Below, piece after piece: positions 19,855 through 29,208 of a stretch of DNA of 64,000 bases. The notes beneath the pieces were generated by a model. The model was given only the letters and a program-made list of their open reading frames with translations. It made no database searches and was not told the DNA's origin. The translations under genes and the position numbers were made by a program. This DNA comes from Marinobacterium litorale DSM 23545. Lineage in GTDB: Bacteria; Pseudomonadota; Gammaproteobacteria; Pseudomonadales; Balneatricaceae. The DNA lies in assembly GCF_000428985.1 (NCBI RefSeq), contig NZ_AUAZ01000020.1:1-64000 (forward strand), in the 5' to 3' direction. Every line of letters begins with the position of its first letter. The stretch's first letter is position 1.

Positions 19855-20858
19855 CGCACTCCCTGCTCCTGTTCACGCTTTTCAAACGCCTCATAGGCTT
19901 GCACGATATGCTGCACCAACGGATGGCGAACCACGTCGCGGGCCGTGAAATGGGTAAACCCGATCCCTTTAACACCATCGAGCACATCGATAGCGTGTAG
20001 CAGCCCCGAACGGGTGCCCTTGGGTAGATCGACCTGGGTCACATCGCCGGTAATTACAGCGGTAGAGCCAAAACCGATACGGGTCAGGAACATTTTCATT
20101 TGTTCCCGGGTGGTGTTCTGGCTCTCATCCAGTATGACGAATGAGCCATTCAGGGTGCGGCCGCGCATGTACGCCAGGGGCGCGACTTCGATCACGTTTC
20201 GTTCAATCAGCTTGGCCACTTTCTCAAAGCCGATCATCTCGTAGAGAGCGTCGTAGAGCGGGCGCAGGTAGGGGTCCACTTTCTGCGCCAGGTCACCGGG
20301 CAGAAAGCCCAGCTTTTCGCCGGCTTCCACGGCGGGGCGGACCAGCAGGATCCGGCTGACCTCCTCGCGCTCCAGCGCTTCGACGGCGCAGGCGACAGCC
20401 AGGTAGGTTTTGCCGGTACCGGCGGGACCAATACCAAAGTTCACGTCATGCTGGCGAATAGAGCGCACGTAACCCTGCTGGTTGGGGCCCCGTGGGCGGA
20501 TCAGCATTTTCCGTGTCTGGACGCTGATCTCCTTATCCTCTTTCAGCAACTCATTCTGCAGCTGCTCCACCCCAGCCTGCTGAAGATGCAGATGGATCAT
20601 CTCCGGCGAAAGTGTCTTTCCGTCGACGGCTTCGCTGTAGAGCTGTTGCAGGATGTCGGCCACCGCCCGGATCAGGTCCAGGTCGCCGAGAAGCTGGAAC
20701 GCGCCGCCGCGATTGCGGATTTCGACACCCAGACGTTTTTCAATCAGCTTCAGGTGCTCATCGAACTGGCCGCAGAGGTTGGCCAGCGCCTCGGGGCTTT
20801 CCGGCTCCAGCTGGAGTTTGACGGAGGGGCGGGCTGCCGGGTCGTTACTATCAGTCAT
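19851..20858 (-). CDS. ybeZ: PhoH-like ATPase YbeZ
   Basis: A PhoH-family NTPase, 335 residues, with an N-terminal domain of about 110 residues ([12 protein letters not shown]) and a P-loop domain with Walker [12 protein letters not shown] and Walker [12 protein letters not shown]. It is the putative ATPase/helicase partner of YbeY in rRNA processing. It overlaps miaB and ybeY by ATGA junctions at both ends, so the stoichiometry is probably set by coupled translation. Confidence 0.95.
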   Translation of the reverse strand: MTDSNDPAARPSVKLQLEPESPEALANLCGQFDEHLKLIEKRLGVEIRNRGGAFQLLGDLDLIRAVADILQQLYSEAVDGKTLSPEMIHLHLQQAGVEQLQNELLKEDKEISVQTRKMLIRPRGPNQQGYVRSIRQHDVNFGIGPAGTGKTYLAVACAVEALEREEVSRILLVRPAVEAGEKLGFLPGDLAQKVDPYLRPLYDALYEMIGFEKVAKLIERNVIEVAPLAYMRGRTLNGSFVILDESQNTTREQMKMFLTRIGFGSTAVITGDVTQVDLPKGTRSGLLHAIDVLDGVKGIGFTHFTARDVVRHPLVQHIVQAYEAFEKREQEQGVR

Positions 20859-22204
20859 GAGGCGAGTTCCAGTTCGGAGCTGACCAGCTCGCCGAGCAGC
20901 GAGTTGGCATAGGCTTCTACAATCTTCACATCGGCAAAGTGGCCAATCAGGTCCGGGTTGTCACAGCGGAAGTTAACGACACGGTTGTTCTCGGTGCGTC
21001 CGGACAACTGTCCCGGGTCCTTTTTCGAGTAGCCGTTGACCAGGATGCGCTGTGTGCTGCCGACCATGCGGCGGCTGATCTGCATCGCCTGGGCGGTGAT
21101 CCGGTCCTGCAGGATTTTCAGGCGGGCTTTCTTGGTCTCTTCACTGACGTCATCGGGCAGATCCGCAGCCGGTGTGCCGGGGCGACGGCTGTAGATAAAG
21201 CTGAAAGAGGCATCAAAGCCGATGTCGGCAATCAGGTTCATGGTGGCTTCGAAGTCGCTATCGGTTTCGCCGGGGAAGCCAATGATGAAATCAGACGAGA
21301 AGCTGATATCCGGGCGTAACTTTTTAATTCGGCGCAGCTTGGATTTGTACTCCAGGGCGGTATGGCCGCGTTTCATCGCCATCAGGACACGGTCGGAGCC
21401 ACTTTGTACCGGCAGGTGCAGATGGCTCACCAGTTCCGGCACTTCGCCGTAGACCTCGATCAGCGAGTCGCTGAACTCCACCGGATGGCTGGTGGTGAAA
21501 CGGATACGGTCGATGCCGTCCACTGCCGCAACCATCCGAATCAGTTCGGCCAGGTCGGCCACATCACCGTCGGCGGTGTCGCCCCGGTAAGCGTTAACAT
21601 TCTGGCCCAGCAGATTGATTTCGCGGACGCCCTGCTCAGCCAGTTCAACGCATTCGGCGATCACATCATCCAGTGGCCGGCTGACCTCCTCGCCGCGGGT
21701 GTAGGGCACCACGCAGAACGTGCAGTATTTGCTGCATCCTTCCATGACCGAGACAAACGCTTCTGCGCCCTCCACTTTGGGGGCGGGAAGATGGTCAAAT
21801 TTCTCGATCTCGGGGAAGCTGACATCGACAACGCCCACGCCTCCAGCTTGACTCTCTTTAATCATCTCCGGTAGTCGGTGAAGGGTCTGAGGGCCAAAAA
21901 TCATATCGACATACGGGGCGCGCTCGAGAATGGCTGCACCCTCCTGAGAGGCGACGCAGCCGCCGACACCGATCACCAGATCAGGACGCGCCTCTTTCAG
22001 TTTGCGCCAACGCCCGAGCTGGTGGAAAACCTTGGCCTCGGCTTTTTCTCGAATCGAGCAGGTATTCAGCAGGAGCACATCGGCCTCCTCCTGGTTGTCG
22101 GTCAGCTCCAGTGCGTGACTTTCGCCCAGCAAGTCCGCCATGCGGGCTGAATCGTATTCGTTCATCTGACAGCCATGTGTCTTGATAAACAGCTTTTTAG
22201 CCAT
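20855..22204 (-). CDS. miaB: tRNA-2-methylthio-N6-dimethylallyladenosine synthase
   Basis: Radical SAM methylthiotransferase that converts i6A37 to ms2i6A37 in tRNAs reading UNN codons. The 449-residue protein has the three expected domains: an N-terminal UPF0004 domain with three cysteines ([33 protein letters not shown]) for one Fe-S cluster, the radical SAM motif [12 protein letters not shown] for the second, and a C-terminal TRAM domain. First gene of a five-gene operon. Confidence 0.97.
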   Translation of the reverse strand: MAKKLFIKTHGCQMNEYDSARMADLLGESHALELTDNQEEADVLLLNTCSIREKAEAKVFHQLGRWRKLKEARPDLVIGVGGCVASQEGAAILERAPYVDMIFGPQTLHRLPEMIKESQAGGVGVVDVSFPEIEKFDHLPAPKVEGAEAFVSVMEGCSKYCTFCVVPYTRGEEVSRPLDDVIAECVELAEQGVREINLLGQNVNAYRGDTADGDVADLAELIRMVAAVDGIDRIRFTTSHPVEFSDSLIEVYGEVPELVSHLHLPVQSGSDRVLMAMKRGHTALEYKSKLRRIKKLRPDISFSSDFIIGFPGETDSDFEATMNLIADIGFDASFSFIYSRRPGTPAADLPDDVSEETKKARLKILQDRITAQAMQISRRMVGSTQRILVNGYSKKDPGQLSGRTENNRVVNFRCDNPDLIGHFADVKIVEAYANSLLGELVSSELELAS

Positions 22205-22247
22205 GAATCACCTGTCGATTGGGAGGGGTATTTCAAAAGGACCGCAT

Positions 22248-22253
22248 ATTATA
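22248..22253 (-). promoter_or_regulatory. Candidate -10 of the miaB operon promoter
   Basis: A perfect TATAAT on the minus strand 44 bases before the miaB ATG. No good -35 is found at 16-18 bases, so the assignment rests on the -10 and its location. The rest of the 225-base divergent region shows no clear plus-strand promoter. Confidence 0.4.
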
Positions 22254-22429
22254 CTGAAGCACTGGGTTATAGACCAGAAAATGAGCAGCGAGTTGGCATG
22301 ATTTAGCCACTGGACCGGCGCTTGTTTTTTTGCCCAATGGCCCTATATAGGTAGGCACAGCAGAAGCGCACCGCAGCGTGTTGCTGTCCTTGACTTATAC
22401 TTGTCTGGGTTTAGGAGATGTGAATACCC

Positions 22430-22750
22430 ATGCCTGCTGATAATCCGATCTATCGTGTCGTCTTCGTTAATCAGGATAAGGTGTACGAGCTTTACGTCCG
22501 ACATGTCTACCCCAGCGATATGTGGGGCTTTATTCAGCTCGAGGGGTTTGTCTTCGGCTCCAAATCAGAGCTGGTGGTGGATCCGGCGGAAGAAAAGCTC
22601 AAGCAGCAGTTTGCCGAAGTTAAACGCTCCTACGTGCCGATGCATGCGATCATCCGCATCGATGAGGTGCAGCAGGAGGGGACGCCCCGGATCAGTGATG
22701 CCAAAGGCACGGTGACCGCTTTTCCCAGCATGCCACCGCGTCGCGATTGA
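22430..22750 (+). CDS. DUF1820 family protein
   Basis: A 106-residue conserved gammaproteobacterial protein of unknown role. The N-terminus (NPIYRVVFVNQDKVYELYVRHV) and the segment MWGFIQLEGFVFG are the recognisable family core; there is no signal or membrane segment. AGGAG lies 11 bases before the ATG. It is divergent from miaB, a common location for this family. Its function cannot be inferred from the sequence. Confidence 0.85.
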   Translation: MPADNPIYRVVFVNQDKVYELYVRHVYPSDMWGFIQLEGFVFGSKSELVVDPAEEKLKQQFAEVKRSYVPMHAIIRIDEVQQEGTPRISDAKGTVTAFPSMPPRRD

Positions 22751-22770
22751 GCCCTTTAGCGGCGGTGAAG

Positions 22771-23283
22771 TCAGCTCTGACCGTCGCAGTCAATGGCAGA
22801 AGGAACGCCCGGCATCAACGCGATACGTTCAGGGCCGTAGTACTCCACTACGCCGTCGATATCGATGGTTTCCACACCATCAATACGGAAGCATGACAGT
22901 TTGCTGTTCTGCCAGACTTTGTCCCAACGCTTGTCGCCGCTGGACTCACCCGGCGCAAAGGGGCCGGCTACGCGCAACCAGGCGTTGGGTCGCCCGCTTT
23001 TCTTCGCCTTAACCACCTGGCCATCACCGGTAAATGCCGTGGTTTTGAACATCACATACTCGATGGTCTGTTGGGAGCTGTTGATAAAGTCGATATGGGC
23101 GGCAACGATCCCATGTTTCTCCGGTGCCGCCGGGTGCAGGTCCTTAATGACCAGTGCCGGTGGGGGCTCAGGTTTGACCGGTTCAGGTTTGGCGACCGGC
23201 TGAGGTTTCTGGGCGCAGGCGGTAATCAGCAGAGCGCAGCCGGTCAGTGCCAGCAAGCGGCCGGGTGCAGCGTAACCTTTCAT
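22771..23283 (-). CDS. Putative lipoprotein
   Basis: About 170 residues from the ATG at 23283, or 178 from an in-frame ATG at 23307. It has a lipoprotein signal peptide ending LLITAC, then a proline/lysine-rich linker (KPEPVKPEPPP) and a domain of about 120 residues with alternating strands and two cysteines (SCFRID and AIDCDGQ), possibly a disulfide. It is probably envelope-anchored. No family is recognised. It converges on the DUF1820 gene with 20 bases between. Confidence 0.75.
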   Translation of the reverse strand: MKGYAAPGRLLALTGCALLITACAQKPQPVAKPEPVKPEPPPALVIKDLHPAAPEKHGIVAAHIDFINSSQQTIEYVMFKTTAFTGDGQVVKAKKSGRPNAWLRVAGPFAPGESSGDKRWDKVWQNSKLSCFRIDGVETIDIDGVVEYYGPERIALMPGVPSAIDCDGQS

Positions 23284-23350
23284 TGTGTTGGGCTCCGGTT
23301 TTGGCATTAGATCCAGTATGTGATCGTTATAGTGCGGTTCGGTTCCCGGT

Positions 23351-24364
23351 TCAATCCCGGTTTCCCCTGAGCGGCGTTAACAGGGTCTTGCTGGGCTCAC
23401 CCGCAATCTCACGGGCCAGTCGGGGGACCAGGTAGCCGGGCAGGCAGGTCTGTAGCTCACCGACAAGTGCCTGCGCCTCTTCGTCCGGCACGTCAAAATG
23501 GGCGGCACCGGCCACCCGGTCCAGGACGAACAGATAATAGGGCAGAACACCATATTCAAACAGAGACTCGCTCAGGCGCGTCAAAGTCGCCACATTATCA
23601 TTGATTCCGCGCAGCAATACCGCCTGATTGAGTACCGTTACGCCCTGTTGGCGAAGCTGTTTGATGGCATCGCCCACGCTTTCGTCAATCTCCTGCGGAT
23701 GGTTGCTGTGCAGGACCATGACCGGTTTGAGGCGGGTGGCAGTCATGGCTTCGGTCAGCTCGGGGGTAATGCGAGCGGGAATCACGATCGGTAGTCGAGT
23801 GTGAATGCGGACTCTCTGCAGATGGGGGATCTCCGCCAGGTCACGTATCATCTCGCTAAGACGGCGGTCCGTTGTGACCAACGGATCGCCTCCGGAAAAT
23901 ATGACCTCGCGGAGCTCTTTGTCGGCCGCGATGTATCTCAACGCATCCTGCCAGTGGCGGCCGCTGATCTGGTTATCCTGATAGGGAAAGTGGCGCCTGA
24001 AGCAGTAGCGGCAGTTGATCGCGCATCCACTGCTGGCAATCAGCAGAACCCGGTCTTGATATTTATGAACGACCCCCTTGCCGGCACGAGCTGCCGCTTC
24101 GCCCAGTGGGTCGGTGGAGTATCCGGCAACCGAATCAGATTCGGCTGCCAGCGGCAATACCTGGGTCAGCAGTGGATCGTTCGGGTCGCCTTTGCGCATG
24201 CGGGCAATAAATGGCTCGGGGACCCGCAGCGGGAAAGCATTCCGCGCCTGACCTGAAACCAGGTCGGATGGGAGCTCGAGGCGGGCCAGGAGGTCTGACG
24301 GGTCGCTGACCGCATGGGCCAGAGTATCCTGCCAGGCGGCACGGGGACTGCGGTTTGGAATCAT
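23351..24364 (-). CDS. epmB: EF-P beta-lysine 2,3-aminomutase
   Basis: Radical SAM, PLP-dependent aminomutase that makes (R)-beta-lysine for attachment to EF-P. The 337-residue protein is the short EpmB/YjeK type. The cluster motif is SSGCAINCRYCFRRHFPY and a glycine motif FSGGDPLVTTD follows; the PLP lysine is probably in the C-terminal half. It is divergent from efp, with its two partners efp and epmA immediately to the right, so the beta-lysylation module is complete except for the hydroxylase gene epmC. Confidence 0.97.
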   Translation of the reverse strand: MIPNRSPRAAWQDTLAHAVSDPSDLLARLELPSDLVSGQARNAFPLRVPEPFIARMRKGDPNDPLLTQVLPLAAESDSVAGYSTDPLGEAAARAGKGVVHKYQDRVLLIASSGCAINCRYCFRRHFPYQDNQISGRHWQDALRYIAADKELREVIFSGGDPLVTTDRRLSEMIRDLAEIPHLQRVRIHTRLPIVIPARITPELTEAMTATRLKPVMVLHSNHPQEIDESVGDAIKQLRQQGVTVLNQAVLLRGINDNVATLTRLSESLFEYGVLPYYLFVLDRVAGAAHFDVPDEEAQALVGELQTCLPGYLVPRLAREIAGEPSKTLLTPLRGNRD

Positions 24365-24486
24365 GTGGGTCTGGGCGTTTGGTTGCGAAGGCAGGCATTC
24401 TGCCGTTGATCGCCCCTAACCGGCAAGCCCGGTGAGCAATGGACTTGTTGCGGCTATCCCCTGTAAACTCTACGCCACTTTTCTCG

Positions 24487-24505
24487 GGCCGGAACGCCGG
24501 CCGTT
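24487..24505. other. GC-rich hairpin in the efp leader
   Basis: GGCCGG-AACG-CCGGCC followed by GTT, about 30 bases before the efp ATG. Too few Ts for a terminator; possibly a structured leader. Confidence 0.35.
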
Positions 24506-24533
24506 TATCCAGTGATTCAAGTGGACAGGCTCA

Positions 24534-25097
24534 ATGGCAACATACTCCAGCAACCAGTTTAAGAACGGTCTCAAGGTGATGATTGATGGCGATCCCTGCG
24601 CCATGGTCGATGTGGATTTCGTCAAGCCCGGTAAAGGGCAGGCCTTTACTCGTGTGCGTCTGCGCAATCTGCTGACCGGTCGCATCTGGGAGCGTACCTT
24701 CAAGTCCAACGAAAGCGTCGAGAGCGCAGACGTCATGGATCGGGACATGGAGTACCTCTACAACGATGGAGAGATGTGGCACTTCATGGATCCGAGCTCT
24801 TTTGAGCAGGTGGCTGCTGATGCCAACGCCGTGGGTGATACCCACAAGTGGCTGAAAGAGCAGGATAAATGCATGGTTACACTCTGGAACGATAACCCCA
24901 TCGCGGTAATGCCGCCGAACTTTGTCGAACTCGAGGTGGTGGAAACCGATCCGGGCCTCAAGGGTGATACCGCGCAGGGCGGTTCCAAGCCCGCCACCCT
25001 GAGTACGGGCGCTGTTGTCCGTGTGCCGCTGTTTATCGAGCGTGGCGAAGTGCTCAAGATCGATACGCGCAACGGGGAATATGTCAGCCGCGCCTGA
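24534..25097 (+). CDS. efp: Elongation factor P
   Basis: Relieves ribosome stalling at polyproline stretches. The 187-residue protein has three beta-barrel domains; the modified lysine is K34 in FVKPGKGQ, the type beta-lysylated by EpmA after EpmB acts. The presence of epmB and epmA on either side confirms which modification is used, rather than rhamnosylation. The C-terminus ends in the usual RNGEYVSRA. Confidence 0.98.
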   Translation: MATYSSNQFKNGLKVMIDGDPCAMVDVDFVKPGKGQAFTRVRLRNLLTGRIWERTFKSNESVESADVMDRDMEYLYNDGEMWHFMDPSSFEQVAADANAVGDTHKWLKEQDKCMVTLWNDNPIAVMPPNFVELEVVETDPGLKGDTAQGGSKPATLSTGAVVRVPLFIERGEVLKIDTRNGEYVSRA

Positions 25098-25220
25098 TAC
25101 CAAACCAGCGTCGCAGGGGGCGAGCCAAGAGATAGCGCCCGCGATTGTTTGTTGATACGATGTTCTCAGGGTTAGCCTCAGCCATGCGTTGAGGTGGACC
25201 CGCATTCCAGCGAGAAACCG

Positions 25221-25308
25221 AGTCTCTCCCGAAAAGGCAAGCCCCACAGGGGTGCGCAAAGCTGCGGGTTCAAACGGATTGAACAGCCGGGCTACCGAAG
25301 GAGAGATT
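25221..25308 (+). promoter_or_regulatory. Candidate cyclic di-GMP-I (GEMM) riboswitch upstream of epmA
   Basis: The stretch has the GEMM-I order of conserved blocks. P1 is TCTCTCC (25223-25229) pairing with GGAGAGA (25300-25306). Inside are GGCAAGCC (consensus GGCAAACC), a short CCCC/GGGG stem, CGCAAAGC (consensus ACGCAAAGC), GGGTTCAA...TTGAAC as the second stem, and AGCCGGGCTACCG, the conserved 3' block. Two consensus positions differ (A to G) and the first stem lacks a GAAA tetraloop. The 39 bases between aptamer and epmA ATG contain CCTCCC, which could pair with the GGAG of the P1 3' strand. The expected effect is c-di-GMP control of epmA; on or off cannot be read from sequence. Confidence 0.72.
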
Positions 25309-25347
25309 CACCCCGCTTACCCGGCACTTCTGTGCGGTTACCTCCCT

Positions 25348-26319
25348 ATGACGATTGAAAATGATTGGCATCCATCAGCGCCGATAGCAAATCTTCAGGC
25401 CCGTGCTCGGTTATTAGCCCAGGTGCGTCAGTTTTTCGCCGAGCGTAAGGTCATGGAGGTGGATACTCAGCTGCTGTCTCAGGCGGCGGTCAGCGACCCC
25501 TTTATTGAGAGTTTCGAGGCGATTTACCGGCCTTCACCCGAGCAGCAGGGTGTCGCGCTCTATCTCCAAACGTCCCCTGAATATGCGATGAAGCGTCTGC
25601 TGGCAGCGGGCAGTGGTCCGATCTATCAGCTGGGCAAGGTCTTCCGCAACGGTGAGCGTGGACGGCGTCACAACCCGGAATTCACCATGCTGGAGTGGTA
25701 CCGTCCCGGGTACAGTGCTAACCAGCTGATGGATGAGGTCGAACAGTTGGTGCTCCAGACACTGCAAGCGGATCAAATTGAGCGGATCAGCTACCGCGAT
25801 CTGTTTGTAAAGTATCTGGCGCTGGATCCGCACGTTGTTCCAACCGATATTCTGCGAGCGCTTTGCCGCTCACGGTTGGGCGTGGAGTTCGAGGATGACA
25901 GTCGCGATACCTGGCTCGAACTCTTGATGTCACACCTGATCGAGCCTCAGCTGCAGCAGCCGGTTTTTGTGCACAGCTTCCCGTCGACCCAGGCCGCCCT
26001 GGCCCAGGTGGTGACCGATGAACGGGGCGTCGAGGTGGCAACCCGGTTTGAGCTGTATATGGGCGGCGTTGAGCTGGCAAACGGTTACCAGGAACTGACG
26101 GATGCTGATGAGCAGGCTCGGCGTCTGCAGGTCGATCAGGCACGCCGCCAGGCGTTGGGCTTGCCACAGCGGCCGCTTGAGCAGCGGCTTGTGGCGGCGC
26201 TTAAAGCAACCATGCCTGAGTGCTCAGGCGTGGCGCTGGGCTTTGATCGTCTGTTGATGCTGGCGCTTGGTGTCGATTCCATCGATCAGGTGATCGCATT
26301 TCCGTTTGAGCGGGCCTGA
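25348..26319 (+). CDS. epmA: EF-P lysine ligase EpmA
   Basis: A truncated class II lysyl-tRNA-synthetase paralogue that ligates (R)-beta-lysine to EF-P Lys34. I start at the ATG at 25348 (MTIENDWHPSAPIANL), which matches the family N-terminus and gives 323 residues (E. coli 325); a longer frame from 25189 runs through the riboswitch-like element and is not coding. Motif 2 is FRNGERGRRHNPEFTMLEWY and motif 3 is GVALGFDRLLML. There is no anticodon-binding domain, as expected. No good ribosome-binding site lies directly upstream, which suits structure-controlled initiation. Confidence 0.96.
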   Translation: MTIENDWHPSAPIANLQARARLLAQVRQFFAERKVMEVDTQLLSQAAVSDPFIESFEAIYRPSPEQQGVALYLQTSPEYAMKRLLAAGSGPIYQLGKVFRNGERGRRHNPEFTMLEWYRPGYSANQLMDEVEQLVLQTLQADQIERISYRDLFVKYLALDPHVVPTDILRALCRSRLGVEFEDDSRDTWLELLMSHLIEPQLQQPVFVHSFPSTQAALAQVVTDERGVEVATRFELYMGGVELANGYQELTDADEQARRLQVDQARRQALGLPQRPLEQRLVAALKATMPECSGVALGFDRLLMLALGVDSIDQVIAFPFERA

Positions 26320-26345
26320 GCCTCCCCGGGTATGGTGATCAGGCC
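26313..26345. terminator. Inverted repeat joining two convergent stop codons
   Basis: GGCCTGA (26313-26319) and TCAGGCC (26339-26345) are exact complements and contain the stop codons of epmA and of the convergent PatB-type gene. It may be a bidirectional 3'-end hairpin, although there is no T tract. Confidence 0.35.
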
Positions 26346-27493
26346 GGCAGGTGGTTCAGCAAGGCTCGACGAATGCGGGATACGGCCTCCTCCAGCAATG
26401 CCCTCGGGCAACCGAAATTCAAGCGCATAAACCGGTCGTCCCCAAAATCCCGACCCGGTGACAGGCCGACGCCCGCGTCCTCAAAGAAGTGGGCCGGATT
26501 TTCCAGCTTGGCGCCACTGACATCGATCCAGGCCAGATAGGTCGCTTCGATGGGATCCAGTCTCAGGCCGGGGATGCTGTTGATCTCCTCGACCAGGTAG
26601 TCCCGATTTCCGCGCAGGTAGTCCAACTGGGCGCGGTTCCACTCGTCGCCATCGGCGTAAGCCGCCTGTGCGGCGGTGTAACCGAGCAGATTCACGTCCG
26701 GCACAATCCCCTTGCGTACGCGCTGAAAACGGCGGCGCAGCTGCGGGTCTTGGATAATCGCGAACGAACAGCCCAGTCCTGCGATGTTGTAGGTCTTGCT
26801 GGGGGCCATCAGGGTAATGCAGCGCTTACTGATTTCAGGGGATAGAGAAGCCAGAGGTGTGTGTGTGAGCCCCGGCTCCAGAATCAAGTCGCAGTGAATC
26901 TCATCGGAGCACACCAGCAGGTCATGTTTCTCGATCTGGGCGGCCAGCTGTTCCAGCTCCTCACGCCGGTAGAGGGTGCCGCCTGGATTGTGCGGGTTGC
27001 AGAATAGCAGTAGCCGCGTGGTGGGCGTGATGGCTGCTTCCAGAGCCTCGAAATCGATCAGTGTGCGCTGCCCATGGCGCGTCATGGGCAGTGTGACCAG
27101 CTCCCGCTCCGACAGCCGTGGTGCGGAGAGAAAGGGCGGGTAGATTGGCTGAGCGCTCATGACCGCTTGCCCCGGTTCTGTGGCGGCCCGACACGCAAGA
27201 TGCAGTCCGCAGACCAGCCCCGGCAGCCAGGTCAGGTCGTCGGCCTCGATCTGCCAGCCGTACAGGCGCTGCATGCGCTCGATGACCTGGGCGTTCAGTG
27301 CCGCCGGGGTGTTGGTGTAGCCAAAAACACCGTGGTCCACCCGTTCATGCAGTGCTCGCAAGACGGCCTGGGGGGCCATAAAGTCGGTGTCGGCCACCCA
27401 CATGGGCAGAATTTCCCGGTCGCGGTACTTTTCCCACTTTTGGCTGGCGGTGTCTCGGCGGTCGATCAGGCGATCAAAGTCAGTTGGCGGCAT
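26339..27493 (-). CDS. PatB/MalY-type PLP-dependent C-S lyase
   Basis: A fold-type I PLP enzyme of the cystathionine beta-lyase (PatB/MalY) group: about 384 residues from the second ATG (27493), which has AGGATA 8 bases upstream; the first ATG at 27508 adds five residues. It starts like the family (FDRLIDRRDTASQKWEKY, then LPMWVADTDF). The PLP lysine is in MAPSKTYNIAGL, preceded by NPHNPGGTLY and CSDEIHCDLIL. Likely reaction: beta-elimination of cystathionine or cysteine conjugates; a pure aminotransferase is possible. Divergent from leuA. Confidence 0.9.
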   Translation of the reverse strand: MPPTDFDRLIDRRDTASQKWEKYRDREILPMWVADTDFMAPQAVLRALHERVDHGVFGYTNTPAALNAQVIERMQRLYGWQIEADDLTWLPGLVCGLHLACRAATEPGQAVMSAQPIYPPFLSAPRLSERELVTLPMTRHGQRTLIDFEALEAAITPTTRLLLFCNPHNPGGTLYRREELEQLAAQIEKHDLLVCSDEIHCDLILEPGLTHTPLASLSPEISKRCITLMAPSKTYNIAGLGCSFAIIQDPQLRRRFQRVRKGIVPDVNLLGYTAAQAAYADGDEWNRAQLDYLRGNRDYLVEEINSIPGLRLDPIEATYLAWIDVSGAKLENPAHFFEDAGVGLSPGRDFGDDRFMRLNFGCPRALLEEAVSRIRRALLNHLPA

Positions 27494-27656
27494 GGGTCTA
27501 TCCTGCATTCATTGACTCGGGAGAGGGCTTAACTGTTGCGTCCTTCAGGCTTCACGTCAACCCCGGCAGCCTCGCTAAGCGCCGGGATTAGGATATATAC
27601 TAGAGGGCTGTTTCCCACGGTTTAATACCGCCCGCCCTGTAATCGGAGTGAGATCG

Positions 27657-29198
27657 ATGAGCACCCAGGATCGAGTCGTCGTTTTTGATACCACCTTGCG
27701 TGATGGAGAACAGAGCCCCGGCGCGTCCATGACGCGCGATGAGAAGCTGCGCATCGCTCGTCAGCTTGAGCGGATGCGGGTTGATGTCATTGAAGCGGGC
27801 TTTGCCATTGCCAGTGTGGGCGATTTCGAGGCGGTTCAGGCGATCGCCCGAACCATTAAAGACAGCACGGTCTGCTCGCTGTCACGGGCGCTGGATGCCG
27901 ATATAGACCGGGCCGGTGAAGCGTTGCGGGAGGCGAACTCCGGCCGAATTCATACCTTTATCGCCACCTCGCCGATCCATATGAAATATAAACTGCAGAT
28001 GGAGCCGGATCAGGTGGTCGAAAACGCGGTGCGAGCTGTGAAACGGGCCCGCAGTCTGATCGATGATGTCGAGTTCTCTCTGGAGGATGCCAGCCGTTCC
28101 GAAATGGACTTCATGTGTCGGATTATTGAGCAGGTGATCGATGCGGGCGCTCGCACCATCAATATTCCGGATACCGTGGGTTACTCGGTGCCTGAAGAGT
28201 TCGGTGCGCGTATCGGTGAGCTGATTCAGCGTATCCCCAATGCCGATAAGGCGATCTTCTCCGTGCATTGCCACAACGACCTGGGCCTGGCGGTGGCTAA
28301 CTCCCTGGCCGCGGTCAGTGCGGGCGCTCGTCAGGTGGAGTGTACCATTAACGGGCTGGGTGAACGTGCGGGTAATGCGGCACTGGAAGAGATCGTCATG
28401 GCGCTGCGTACGCGCAAGGATATGCTTGGTCTTGAAACGGCGATCGATACCACCCAGATCGTACCCGCCTCTCGTCTGGTTTCCAGCGTGACCGGCTTCC
28501 CGGTGCAGCCCAACAAAGCGATTGTGGGAGCCAACGCCTTTGCCCACGAGTCCGGCATTCACCAGGATGGCGTCCTCAAGCATCGGGAGACCTACGAGAT
28601 TATGACGGCTCAGGATGTGGGCTGGGGTACCAATCGTATGGTGCTGGGCAAGCACTCTGGCCGTGCGGCATTCCGCGCCCGTCTGGAGGAACTGGGCACC
28701 AGTTTTGCGACGGATGCTGAGCTGAATACCGCGTTTACCCGGTTTAAAGAACTGGCCGACAAAAAGCACGAGATCTTCGATGAGGATCTGATGGCGCTGG
28801 TGAGCGATGCCCGGGCTGAGGCGGCCAGCGAACGCTATAAGCTCAGCAGTCTGACGGTAACGTCTCAGACCGGAGAGACACCGGTGGCTTCTCTCAAAGT
28901 GATGATTGATGGTGCGGAACTTGCCAGTGAGTCCGCCGGCAGCGGCCCGGTAGATGCCACCTTTAAGGCAATCGAGCAGGTGGCCAACTCCGGTGCCAGT
29001 TTGCAGATCTACTCGGTGAATGCGGTGACTCAGGGTACCGATTCCCAGGGCGAAGTGACCGTGCGCCTGGAGAAGGCGGGCCGGATCGTAAACGGACTGG
29101 GCGCCGATACCGATATCATCATAGCGTCGGCCAAGGCCTACCTTCACGCGCTGAATATGCTCGACGCCAATATTCAGAAAGCCCACCCGCAGGTGTGA
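27657..29198 (+). CDS. leuA: 2-isopropylmalate synthase
   Basis: Condenses acetyl-CoA with 2-ketoisovalerate, the first committed step of leucine synthesis. From the ATG at 27657 (GGAG 9 bases upstream) the protein has 513 residues, the long LeuA form. The catalytic barrel begins [17 protein letters not shown], the metal site includes [12 protein letters not shown], and the C-terminal regulatory domain for leucine feedback is present ([20 protein letters not shown]). Upstream, a hairpin (27562-27586) and a TATACT -10-like box (27596-27601) are visible but no leader peptide rich in leucine. leuBCD are not in this window. Confidence 0.97.
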   Translation: MSTQDRVVVFDTTLRDGEQSPGASMTRDEKLRIARQLERMRVDVIEAGFAIASVGDFEAVQAIARTIKDSTVCSLSRALDADIDRAGEALREANSGRIHTFIATSPIHMKYKLQMEPDQVVENAVRAVKRARSLIDDVEFSLEDASRSEMDFMCRIIEQVIDAGARTINIPDTVGYSVPEEFGARIGELIQRIPNADKAIFSVHCHNDLGLAVANSLAAVSAGARQVECTINGLGERAGNAALEEIVMALRTRKDMLGLETAIDTTQIVPASRLVSSVTGFPVQPNKAIVGANAFAHESGIHQDGVLKHRETYEIMTAQDVGWGTNRMVLGKHSGRAAFRARLEELGTSFATDAELNTAFTRFKELADKKHEIFDEDLMALVSDARAEAASERYKLSSLTVTSQTGETPVASLKVMIDGAELASESAGSGPVDATFKAIEQVANSGASLQIYSVNAVTQGTDSQGEVTVRLEKAGRIVNGLGADTDIIIASAKAYLHALNMLDANIQKAHPQV

Positions 29199-29208
29199 GT
29201 GAAATTCG

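Noticed and set aside
27882-29186. A 434-codon minus-strand open frame opposite leuA
   Set aside because: Same antisense shadow effect; the translation is low-complexity in H, R and Q and resembles no family.
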